A stretch of DNA of 9,571 bases from an uncultured Magnetococcales bacterium (GTDB lineage Bacteria; Pseudomonadota; Magnetococcia; Magnetococcales; Magnetaquicoccaceae): assembly GCA_903913345.1 (NCBI GenBank), contig CAIWLA010000148.1, forward strand, positions 1 to 9,571. The letters run 5' to 3'. Shown here in pieces: positions 1-5,420 of this stretch (position 1 is its first letter; each line of letters opens with the position of its first letter). The notes beneath the pieces were generated by a model. That model made no database searches. It had not been told where the DNA came from and saw only the letters and a list, made by a program, of their open reading frames with translations. Both the position numbers and the translations under genes were made by a program.

Positions 1-179
1 AGCACAAGCAGCAAAATTGCGCCGTTTGGATCTGTATCTGCTGCATCAGATGAAGTCCAAATCACAGGCATGAATGTGCTCATTGCAGACTCATCGACGA
101 GGATATTGAGCAGTTTGTCAAATGCGAGATGGAAGGAACCTGAGTTTTGCTGGGGAATTCAGCCCCATTCATTCATTTG
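1..179. other. Left-edge stretch with no resolvable gene
   Basis: Three + frames compete here and none is convincing alone. Frame 1 is open from the edge to a TGA at 178-180. Frame 2 is open from the edge to a TGA at 71-73 and ends HQMKSKSQA. Frame 3 is open only from 54 to a TGA at 141-143 and reads like protein (ECAHC near its start, then an acidic stretch RLIDEDIEQF), but it has no start codon after its upstream stop. The last residues of an upstream phage gene are probably here. A shift of +1 at the frame-2 stop would join frames 2 and 3. A small GGGG/CCCC hairpin lies at 152-166. Confidence 0.3.
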
Positions 180-203
180 AACGCGCCCCGTGCGCGTTTT
201 TTT
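180..203 (+). terminator. Intrinsic (Rho-independent) terminator
   Basis: A perfect 7-bp stem, AACGCGC at 180-186 pairing with GCGCGTT at 192-198, encloses a 5-base loop (CCCGT). It runs directly into a tract of seven T (197-203). The T tract follows only on the + strand, so it would stop transcripts arriving from the left. It ends 10 bases before the Shine-Dalgarno sequence of the 125-aa gene, leaving no room for a promoter between them. The tail genes therefore need read-through, antitermination, or a promoter overlapping or upstream of the hairpin. Confidence 0.82.
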
Positions 204-223
204 ATGCATTTTCGGAGTGAGAC

Positions 224-601
224 ATGGCCATCGCATCCGGTATCAATCGAAATTTCCAGATCTATCGTGGCAACAGCAAATCATTCCGTCTGGTTTTCAC
301 CCTGGGTGGTCAGCCAGTGGATCTGTCGGGTGACACCATCATGTTCACCATGAAGCGTTCCGTGGAGGATGCCAATGCGGATGCGGTCATCCACAAAACG
401 ATCACCCTGCCAGACAACGCCGATTCGGTGGCCGGGACATGTTTTCTCCCGATTGAGTCGACCGAAACCGGTGCTGTACCCCCTGGGCTGTACCTGTATG
501 ACCTGATCTGGAAAACCAACAGTGACCCTCCGGTGATCACCACCTTCATGACCGGGCGCGTGCAGATGCTGCCGTCCGTGAACAACATCAGCGAGACCTG
601 A
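224..601 (+). CDS. Small phage structural protein, Ig-like/BppU-N-like (putative)
   Basis: This encodes 125 residues. The ATG follows GGAG at 214-217 with 6-base spacing. The protein has a short N-terminal arm (MAIASGINRNFQIYRG), then a predicted all-beta body: SKSFRLVFTLGGQPVDLSG, TIMFTMKRS, and the later pattern PPGLYLYDLIWKT followed by a strand ending GRVQML. That layout (strand, 'dLsG', strand, acid-rich loop, 'G-Y-x-Y-D' strand, closing 'G-x-V' strand) resembles the Ig-like N-terminal domain of baseplate upper proteins (BppU type) and small proteins seen near phage fibres. The resemblance is recalled and not tested. No signal peptide or membrane segment is visible. The stop is followed one base later by the next ATG, so the two are probably translated together. 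It may be an adaptor linking fibres to the tail, but this is inference from position. Confidence 0.7.
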   Translation: MAIASGINRNFQIYRGNSKSFRLVFTLGGQPVDLSGDTIMFTMKRSVEDANADAVIHKTITLPDNADSVAGTCFLPIESTETGAVPPGLYLYDLIWKTNSDPPVITTFMTGRVQMLPSVNNISET

Positions 602-602
602 G

Positions 603-1073
603 ATGGCGGACCAGAGCATCCATGTCACGGTTGGCGGTCAGACGGTCCAGGTCACCGTCGAGGAGTGCCAGATCAAAGCCGCAGTGGACGATGCCTGCCT
701 GGATATCACGGTACCGCTGGTGTTGGCACCGGGCAAATGGCCGTTCGGGGCAAACCCCAACCGGGTGGAAGGGATTGCCCAGGGGGTACCAACCATCCTG
801 GACCGGGTGGCTATGCCAGGCAAGTACCAGGCAGTCAAATGGCTGGTTCTGATTGCCGATGCAACCAACGGTCTGGGGGTCAGCAGTGAGATCAATGTGT
901 TCATGCGGGGCGGGACGGTGGAGTTCACAGAATATGCGGTGATGGGTGATATCGAGGCGGTGGACTATGTCATGGCCTGTGCCGGTGATGGCGCGTTTGT
1001 CAATCTGACCATGACATCCAACAGTCCCGGTTTTTTGGTTGCCAATACGATGAAAATCGGCATGTTTTCTTAA
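603..1073 (+). CDS. Hypothetical phage structural protein, 156 aa
   Basis: I do not recognise this family. The 156-residue product starts at ATG 603, one base after the previous stop, with only a weak upstream GAG, which suggests translational coupling. The N-terminal 35 residues (MADQSIHVTVGGQTVQVTV and an acidic continuation) look like a small beta-hairpin unit. The remainder is rich in V, G and A with alternating hydrophobic residues, for example KWLVLIADAT and GTVEFTEYAV, and suggests a second beta domain. A Trp-Pro-Phe-Gly motif lies near residue 46. There is no signal peptide or membrane span. Its place between an Ig-like protein and a fibre-like protein, in the same operon, suggests a component of a tail appendage or a fibre-attachment protein. 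Base composition matches the neighbouring high-GC genes. Confidence 0.65.
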   Translation: MADQSIHVTVGGQTVQVTVEECQIKAAVDDACLDITVPLVLAPGKWPFGANPNRVEGIAQGVPTILDRVAMPGKYQAVKWLVLIADATNGLGVSSEINVFMRGGTVEFTEYAVMGDIEAVDYVMACAGDGAFVNLTMTSNSPGFLVANTMKIGMFS

Positions 1074-1077
1074 GGAG
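1072..1077 (+). promoter_or_regulatory. Strong Shine-Dalgarno for the 404-aa fibre-like gene
   Basis: AAGGAG lies 8 bases before ATG 1086 and overlaps the TAA stop of the 156-aa gene (1071-1073). It fixes the start of the fibre-like gene and suggests higher translation than for the two genes before it. Confidence 0.8.
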
Positions 1078-1085
1078 AATAGACA

Positions 1086-2300
1086 ATGGGTGCTTCAGCT
1101 TTTCGGTCTCAGGGTGGGTTTGCCATCGGTTCTGTCGTCATTTTGAAGGGCAACGGTGCGCCCGGCAATGATTCGGGGCCGCAAGATGCCGCCGGTATCG
1201 GGTCGACCTATTTCGACGCCACCAACGGCAAGCAGTATCTGAAGAAGACGTCCGGGACCGGCACCAACAAATGGGTGCGGATGCAGGATGGGGACGATCT
1301 GGCTTCGGCGCAGTTGGGCCAGTCCTGGCGGGAGCCGGTTCTCGTTCGCGACAACACGGCCCGCGCAGACCTGGCGGCCGCGATGGCGGCGGCCAACGTC
1401 GATAACAAGATGGATGGGGTGACCATCTCTGATGGTTCCCGCATTCTGCTCGATAACGTGACCGGTGCAAACAAGAATGTCTATCTGGTGTCCGGCTCCA
1501 CCGGCGCATGGGTGTTTACCGAAGAAGGGAATGCCGCCTCTCTGGGGGATGCGCTGATCGTGCAGTCCGGTTCCTATGCCGGGGTGCAGTTCGGGTATAA
1601 CGGCAGCAGTTGGGTGGCGCAGAATACCGGAGCGGATACCGAGGCCGGTTTCATGCGGACCTTCATGGGCAAGTCTGCTTCCGGCAACGAGACCCCGACC
1701 TACTCCAGCACCCACGTGGTAACCAATGCCACCTCTCTGGAGACGGCCATCGGCACGTTGGATGCCGAGATTGGTGCCGGGGTGTCGGGCCAGGAGGCGC
1801 GCACCAAGGCCCCTATTGCGGATCAGGCGGTCAACGCCAATATCAAGGCTCTGGACGATGCCATTGGCCCAACGCCAACCAGCACGAACACCATTTCCGC
1901 CTCGGCAGACATCAATACCAACCTGTCTGCCCTGGATGGGCAACTGGCCCTGGCGCACAAACAAACCACTGTCAACGCCATCACCACCATCACGACCGTC
2001 GACGAGGTGCTGGTGGATGCCTGTGTATCGGTCGGCTGGGAGGTGCATGCCCTGAATGTCGGGACGCCAGCCAATGTGTACAAGGCGACCATCCAGGCGG
2101 TCCATGATGGAACGACCAGTACAGATGCCACGACGCAGGATTACTCTTCGGCGGCGGAACTCGCCATTGGTGGGGAAATCTCCGGCCTCTCTTTCAGCGT
2201 GGATATAAACGGCACGGGGACCGCGCAGACCATGCGGTTGCGGTGTGCATCCACGACAACTGTGAATGTAAAAGCCATTCGTACCACTTTGGCAGCATAA
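1086..2300 (+). CDS. Phage tail fibre-like protein, 404 aa
   Basis: Domains can be followed in order. Residues about 1-75 end in a motif of the form G-S-x-Y-F-D-x-x-x-G-K-x-Y-x-K...G-T-G-x-x-x-W, common at fibre N-termini. Residues about 80-190 fit a beta domain that recurs in phage fibres, with DGVTISDGSRILLDN, then VYLVSGSTGAWVFTEE and a closing W. Residues about 200-295 form an alpha-helical or coiled segment with two related units (SLETAIGTLDAEIG and ANIKALDDAIG, then NLSALDGQL). Residues about 300-404 form a C-terminal beta-sandwich containing ATIQAVHDGTTSTDAT and LSFSVDINGTGTAQTMRLR, a pattern I recall from other phage structural proteins. No catalytic residues or membrane spans are visible. 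The likely role is a trimeric tail fibre or a fibre-network subunit outside the tail. It is followed 10 bases later by a second fibre gene whose N-terminus carries a similar motif. Confidence 0.75.
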   Translation: MGASAFRSQGGFAIGSVVILKGNGAPGNDSGPQDAAGIGSTYFDATNGKQYLKKTSGTGTNKWVRMQDGDDLASAQLGQSWREPVLVRDNTARADLAAAMAAANVDNKMDGVTISDGSRILLDNVTGANKNVYLVSGSTGAWVFTEEGNAASLGDALIVQSGSYAGVQFGYNGSSWVAQNTGADTEAGFMRTFMGKSASGNETPTYSSTHVVTNATSLETAIGTLDAEIGAGVSGQEARTKAPIADQAVNANIKALDDAIGPTPTSTNTISASADINTNLSALDGQLALAHKQTTVNAITTITTVDEVLVDACVSVGWEVHALNVGTPANVYKATIQAVHDGTTSTDATTQDYSSAAELAIGGEISGLSFSVDINGTGTAQTMRLRCASTTTVNVKAIRTTLAA

Positions 2301-2310
2301 GGTCTGACCC

Positions 2311-4671
2311 ATGATCGACTTCACCCATGCGTTCCGTACCCACGGATTGGACCTCGGAGGTATTGTCGGAGTGTTTGCCGGAGCGGCTGATCCGACCACG
2401 ATTGACACCACCTCCGCACCAACGGGGTCATTGTACCTGCGGACGAACGGAACGGCATGGGTGCGCACGGGTACGGGGGCGTATGATTGGAGCATGCTTG
2501 GTACCGGCGGTGGAAGCGGAATGACCACCACTCAATCTGCCCAGTTGGACACTGCCTATGCGGCCATGCTCACGAGCAACGTGACCGCCATCAAAGGACT
2601 GACCACGACGCAAATCGCGTCTTTGGACACGACCACCAGCATCACCACCCTGTTGGCGGGCAAGCAGGCCACGCTGGCCAACTCGGCGCAACTGGGCACG
2701 CTGACCACGACGCAAATAGGGTATGTGTCCGGGACTCAGGTGGCTGCGCTGTCCGGGCAAACCACTACGCAGATCGCTGCTCTGGCATATCTCGATGTGT
2801 CGGCCAGTTTAACCACATCCTTGGCGGGGAAGGTAGGCAAAGCAGCCAATCTCCCCGTTCTGGGAGATAATGGAGCGAGAGGTCTGGTTTTTGGGGCTTT
2901 GACTTCTTTCAATTATTACCAGAATGGGTCATCCATCGGTAGTCAGACACTTATCAACAATTCACAATATCCTTCCGTGGGATTTTTATTTGCCCTTGGG
3001 GTTACTAACTATCGCACAGACTGGGTTTATTATAACCCAGGGGACTCCTCTCTGAATGTGATAATGGGGCCAGGGAATTATACTACCCTTGGGGCGGCAC
3101 AAGCGGAGACTGCTCCAGGCAGTGTGCCTTCCGCCTTAAGCGCGGCTCTACTGGTGGGTAAGACCATCATCCAGAATGCAGGCACGGTGCTGTCCACCAC
3201 ATCCATACCTCCTTATGATACCAGCACTTGGTCCCCTGTGTGGACTGGTACAGGTGCGAATCAAACAGCATTGGCGGCGTCAATTAATGCAGCGTTTGTG
3301 GCAGCGATGACCACCACCGCGATCATAGCCTTGACGAATACCCAGATTGCTAAAATGACCACGACGCAGATGGCGACATTGGATGCCGTGGATATGAGGG
3401 TTTTTAACGCTCAGACTTCTCCCTACACGGTGATTGCGTCTGATAACGGAAAAACATTAACCTATACATCCACAGGGACCCTAACACTTGCACTGACGGC
3501 TGCGGCCACATTGGGATCGGGTTTCTTCTTTTACTTATGGTGCGACAAGAGCACAGGTTATGTAACCGTTGATCCTAACGCATCTGAAACAGTCAATGGG
3601 GCTATATCTTATATCGTCTACAGAGGAATGCGCGTCAAGTTCATTTGTAGTGGCTCTGCGTGGATAGCGGAACCCTACGCTCCAGATATGATCGCCGCAG
3701 ATCACACTGGTAGTCCCTCGAACGCAAAGGCAAACGTGACGGGTAGTGGCGGTATTGCTCTCGGATTTGGTTGTAACACAGCAGGGGGTTATCAAACTGC
3801 CCTTGGAGCAAACTCCGCAGGTGCAGGTTCTGTTGGTGGCGGCACAGGTATGGGTGCTGTGGCTATCGGTGGTTCATATGCTTCGGCTGCGGATAGTTGC
3901 TGCATCGGTAATCAGAATGTCACCTCAACATATGGTGCTCTCGGATCGGGGAGTTTTTCTTTTGGCTACCGAGTAAAAGCCTCCGCGACAGGTGCGGTAG
4001 CCATGGGTTCCAGTACCATAGCATCGGCTCAGTATGGTGTGGCTCTTGGTTGGGGGCCTTTAGCATCTGGAAATTCCAGCGTGGCCCTTGGTGGTGAGTT
4101 TGCCACCATTGCATCAGGCAGAGGTTCTGTGGCCATTGGCGGCAGTGTCTTCGGATGCACCGCTTCGGGTTTAAATGCCGTGGCCTTTGGTGAAGGGGCC
4201 GTTGCTCTACAGATAGGCAAGTACGCATTTGGTGGTGGTGTTTTTGCCGCGTTAAATGATTGCCAAACCGGGCGCATTATGGTTCGAGGTGCAACCACAT
4301 CGGCCACCCCTCTTGTGCTCACATCAGATGCGGCTGCTGCGGGGTCTACCAACCAGTGCGTATTAAATAATAATATGGGTATGGCTGTTAAAGGGAGAAT
4401 TATTGCCCGCAGAAAAACAGGAGATGGAGACCATATCAGTGTGTGGGAGTTTTCTGGAGCAATTCGGCGAGGCGCAGCCGCCGCCAATACGGCACTTGTG
4501 GCTGCTATCACCCCCACACTGATCGCACAGGACTCTGCATTATCCACGGCTTCCATTGCAATAACAGCAGACACAACAAATGGGTGCCTTGCTATTACAG
4601 CAACGGGCATTGCCGCAACCAATATCAGATGGGCTGCAACCATCGAATCAACGGAGGTAGTGTACGCATAA
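2311..4671 (+). CDS. Trimeric tail fibre with TTTQ shaft repeats and YadA-like head domain, 786 aa
   Basis: AAGG at 2299-2302 precedes the ATG by 8 bases. Residues 1-70 carry a tail-attachment-type motif (GSLYLRTNGTAWVRTGTG). Residues 71-159 contain TTTQ-type shaft repeats, which resume at 333-358. Between them lies an unrelated globular stretch rich in Y, N and S. Residues about 366-460 form a beta domain (SPYTVIASDNGKTLTY, then FICSGSAWIAEP) common in phage fibres. Residues 481-643 are about ten units of the A-[VI]-[AG]-x-G type, as in the left-handed beta-roll heads of YadA-like adhesins. Residues about 648-786 form a C-terminal domain (GRIIARRKTGD, EFSGAIRRGAA, AITADTTNGCLAI) that I recall from other fibres and spikes. 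The likely function is binding the bacterial surface. Composition changes near base 2875, suggesting that the distal part was acquired separately. Confidence 0.85.
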   Translation: MIDFTHAFRTHGLDLGGIVGVFAGAADPTTIDTTSAPTGSLYLRTNGTAWVRTGTGAYDWSMLGTGGGSGMTTTQSAQLDTAYAAMLTSNVTAIKGLTTTQIASLDTTTSITTLLAGKQATLANSAQLGTLTTTQIGYVSGTQVAALSGQTTTQIAALAYLDVSASLTTSLAGKVGKAANLPVLGDNGARGLVFGALTSFNYYQNGSSIGSQTLINNSQYPSVGFLFALGVTNYRTDWVYYNPGDSSLNVIMGPGNYTTLGAAQAETAPGSVPSALSAALLVGKTIIQNAGTVLSTTSIPPYDTSTWSPVWTGTGANQTALAASINAAFVAAMTTTAIIALTNTQIAKMTTTQMATLDAVDMRVFNAQTSPYTVIASDNGKTLTYTSTGTLTLALTAAATLGSGFFFYLWCDKSTGYVTVDPNASETVNGAISYIVYRGMRVKFICSGSAWIAEPYAPDMIAADHTGSPSNAKANVTGSGGIALGFGCNTAGGYQTALGANSAGAGSVGGGTGMGAVAIGGSYASAADSCCIGNQNVTSTYGALGSGSFSFGYRVKASATGAVAMGSSTIASAQYGVALGWGPLASGNSSVALGGEFATIASGRGSVAIGGSVFGCTASGLNAVAFGEGAVALQIGKYAFGGGVFAALNDCQTGRIMVRGATTSATPLVLTSDAAAAGSTNQCVLNNNMGMAVKGRIIARRKTGDGDHISVWEFSGAIRRGAAAANTALVAAITPTLIAQDSALSTASIAITADTTNGCLAITATGIAATNIRWAATIESTEVVYA
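2521..2787 (+). repeat. TTTQ-type shaft repeats, first cluster
   Basis: Four related units of about 30 bases begin at 2521, 2599, 2701 and 2758. Each starts [A/C]TGACCAC or CAAACCAC and encodes the pattern (M/L/Q)-T-T-T-Q-[IS]-[AG]-x-L/V. Between units lie spacers of 27-72 bases with similar short helical character (SITTLLAGKQATLANSAQLG). The periodic hydrophobic residues fit a trimeric coiled-coil or beta-spiral fibre shaft. Confidence 0.75.
3021..3040. repeat. Perfect 7-bp inverted repeat inside the fibre gene
   Basis: CTGGGTT at 3021-3027 pairs with AACCCAG at 3034-3040 around a TATTAT loop. No T tract follows, so it does not look like a terminator. It lies about 150 bases into the low-GC segment. 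It could be chance, a recombination remnant or a protein site. Confidence 0.45.
3307..3384 (+). repeat. TTTQ-type shaft repeats, second cluster
   Basis: Units at 3307 (MTTTAIIAL), 3331 (TNTQIAK) and 3355 (MTTTQMATLDA) repeat the motif found at 2521-2787, after about 520 bases without it. The last unit's DNA (ATGACCACGACGCAGATGGC) is close to the unit at 2599, so the two clusters share an origin although composition drops between them. Confidence 0.7.
3751..4239 (+). repeat. YadA-like head repeats (beta-roll), residues 481-643 of the fibre
   Basis: About ten degenerate units of 13-20 residues share the core A-[LIVM]-[AG]-x-G, for example GIALGFG, AVAIGG, AVAMGS, VALGWG, VALGG, VAIGG and AVAFGE. 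This is the signature of the left-handed parallel beta-roll in trimeric autotransporter heads and in some phage fibres. Repeats are clear at protein level but diverged at DNA level, so they are not a recent duplication. Confidence 0.8.
4653..4657 (+). promoter_or_regulatory. Shine-Dalgarno for the 99-aa gene, long spacing
   Basis: GGAGG lies inside the 3' end of the fibre gene, 13 bases before ATG 4671. The spacing is longer than usual. No other ATG or GTG in frame lies between it and 4671, and the start overlaps the fibre stop by one base (TAATG), so coupling probably helps. Confidence 0.6.
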
Positions 4672-4970
4672 TGGCCATTCAGTTTGACCTGCCAGATTCT
4701 TCTATTGGTATCCCTATTCCTGCGGCGTATATCCGCATTGCCACAGTGGCGGTGTATCGCACTCGTGATCCTGATAATCGTTTTCGGGTTGCAATTGACG
4801 CTGTTCCTTACGCATCCATTCCTGCTCATGAAGATGTGCAAGGTGTTGGTTTCATCCGCGAACATGTTCCTCTACCGGAGTTGGAGGCTTGTGATGGGGA
4901 CACATTGCTCGCAAAAGCGTATTCTTGGCTGATGACAAAGCCGGAATTTGTTGGTGCGGTGGTGGTATAA
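4671..4970 (+). CDS. Hypothetical protein downstream of fibre, possible fibre chaperone or tip protein
   Basis: This 99-residue product is not a family I can name. The frame stays open leftward into the fibre gene, but the fibre stop, the one-base TAATG overlap and a GGAGG at 4653-4657 all point to ATG 4671. The protein begins MAIQFDLPDSSIGIPIPAAY and continues with a beta strand (IRIATVAVYRT), a charged turn (RDPDNRF), another strand (RVAIDAVPYAS) and a C-terminal helix (TLLAKAYSWLMTKPEF). There is no signal peptide or membrane segment. It shares the lower GC of the distal fibre, so fibre and small gene probably moved together. Small genes paired with a fibre gene often encode fibre assembly chaperones or accessory tip proteins, and this is the basis for the guess. 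A minor structural protein is equally possible. Confidence 0.65.
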   Translation: MAIQFDLPDSSIGIPIPAAYIRIATVAVYRTRDPDNRFRVAIDAVPYASIPAHEDVQGVGFIREHVPLPELEACDGDTLLAKAYSWLMTKPEFVGAVVV

Positions 4971-4971
4971 A

Positions 4972-5379
4972 ATGGACGATTATCTTGCACTTGAACCTCT
5001 GATCATCGCGAGATTGAATGATCAGATCAGCGGAGTAACGATCAAATCGACATGGGGGCTGGCCCGATTTGTCGAGAATTTCGACACGCCTCCGGCCATT
5101 CTTCTGGTGTTGGAATCCGATATGCCAGGAGAGATCAATGTTTCAGGATCCGCCCAGGTTGTGGATCAGGTCTGGACATGCTTTGTGATCGTGAAGGATT
5201 CGGCGAACGAGGCCGGACCTCTCATCAGTCAGATCATCAAGGCTATGAACGGTTGGGTGCCGGATCCATCATGCACACCGTTCAATCGGATCAAATCCGG
5301 TTTCAAACACGAGTATTCTCCGACCGGTGCGATGTATTTCCCGTTGGCATTCGAAACGAGATTCGTCTTTACCGTCTGA
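4972..5379 (+). CDS. Phage tail terminator protein (putative)
   Basis: This encodes 135 residues from ATG 4972. A TTG at 4948 is in frame but would add WW-rich sequence read through the previous gene, so ATG is preferred; no strong Shine-Dalgarno is visible, suggesting coupling to the gene ending at 4970. The protein starts with a helix (DDYLALEPLIIARLNDQI) and then carries the pattern typical of small tail terminators: PPAILLVLESD strand, VVDQVWTCFVIVKD strand, helix GPLISQIIKAMNGW, and a final beta strand (AMYFPLAFETRFVFTV). Members of this fold form a hexameric ring that caps the tail tube and joins it to the head. Its place just before the tube gene is the usual order for long-tailed phages. 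The residue pattern and length agree with the family, but no database comparison was made. Confidence 0.78.
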   Translation: MDDYLALEPLIIARLNDQISGVTIKSTWGLARFVENFDTPPAILLVLESDMPGEINVSGSAQVVDQVWTCFVIVKDSANEAGPLISQIIKAMNGWVPDPSCTPFNRIKSGFKHEYSPTGAMYFPLAFETRFVFTV

Positions 5380-5420
5380 AGCAAAACATTGTCAACAAAC
5401 AACATCAAAAGGATCACAAT

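Larger units (their letters stand above)
2876..4970 (+). other. Low-GC mosaic segment (distal fibre plus 99-aa gene)
   Basis: Hand counts on sample 60-base rows give about 43-47% GC inside (rows at 2881, 3421, 4321, 4381) against about 58-75% in rows at 361, 2581, 7861 and 8641 outside. Codons such as TTA, ATA, AAT and GGA become frequent from about 2875. The left boundary is inside the 786-aa fibre gene. The right boundary is softer, because the tail terminator gene is intermediate. This looks like a module acquired by recombination, but it has not been tested statistically. Confidence 0.6.

Noticed and set aside
1..83. Minus-strand frame starting at 83 and open to the left edge (MSTFMPVIWTSSD...)
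   Set aside because: It is too short to judge, has no clear ribosome site, and every supported gene is on the + strand. It may be the complement of the frame-1 reading.
152..166. GGGG/CCCC hairpin as a terminator
   Set aside because: The stem is only 4 bp and is followed by ATTCATTC, not a T tract. The adjacent hairpin at 180-203 is far stronger.
1970..2000. ACC/ATC-rich tract as a simple repeat or protein-binding site
   Set aside because: It is the codon pattern for a Thr/Ile-rich linker (NAITTITTVD) and has no regular period beyond that.
1095..2531. A 478-codon open frame on the minus strand
   Set aside because: It runs antisense to the 404-aa fibre gene and into the next one. The predicted protein is full of R, H, G and P as expected of a shadow frame, while the + genes have good ribosome sites and recognisable domains.
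4443..4670. N-terminal extension of the 99-aa gene from an ATG at 4443
   Set aside because: The extension overlaps the conserved C-terminal domain of the fibre in another frame and reads as out-of-frame sequence rich in C, H and N.
4258..4671. Diversity-generating retroelement variable region at the fibre C-terminus
   Set aside because: No reverse transcriptase, template repeat or C-type-lectin-like ending is visible, and the fibre end matches a regular phage C-terminal domain.
4029..4865. A 278-codon open frame on the minus strand
   Set aside because: It is antisense to the YadA-like repeats and the 99-aa gene and owes its length to the repeat-derived codon pattern.
5380..5420. Promoter in the 41-base A-rich gap before the tube gene
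   Set aside because: A TTGTCA-like hexamer occurs at about 5390, but no -10 box sits at proper spacing before the ATG. The gap is adequately explained as a leader with a ribosome site.
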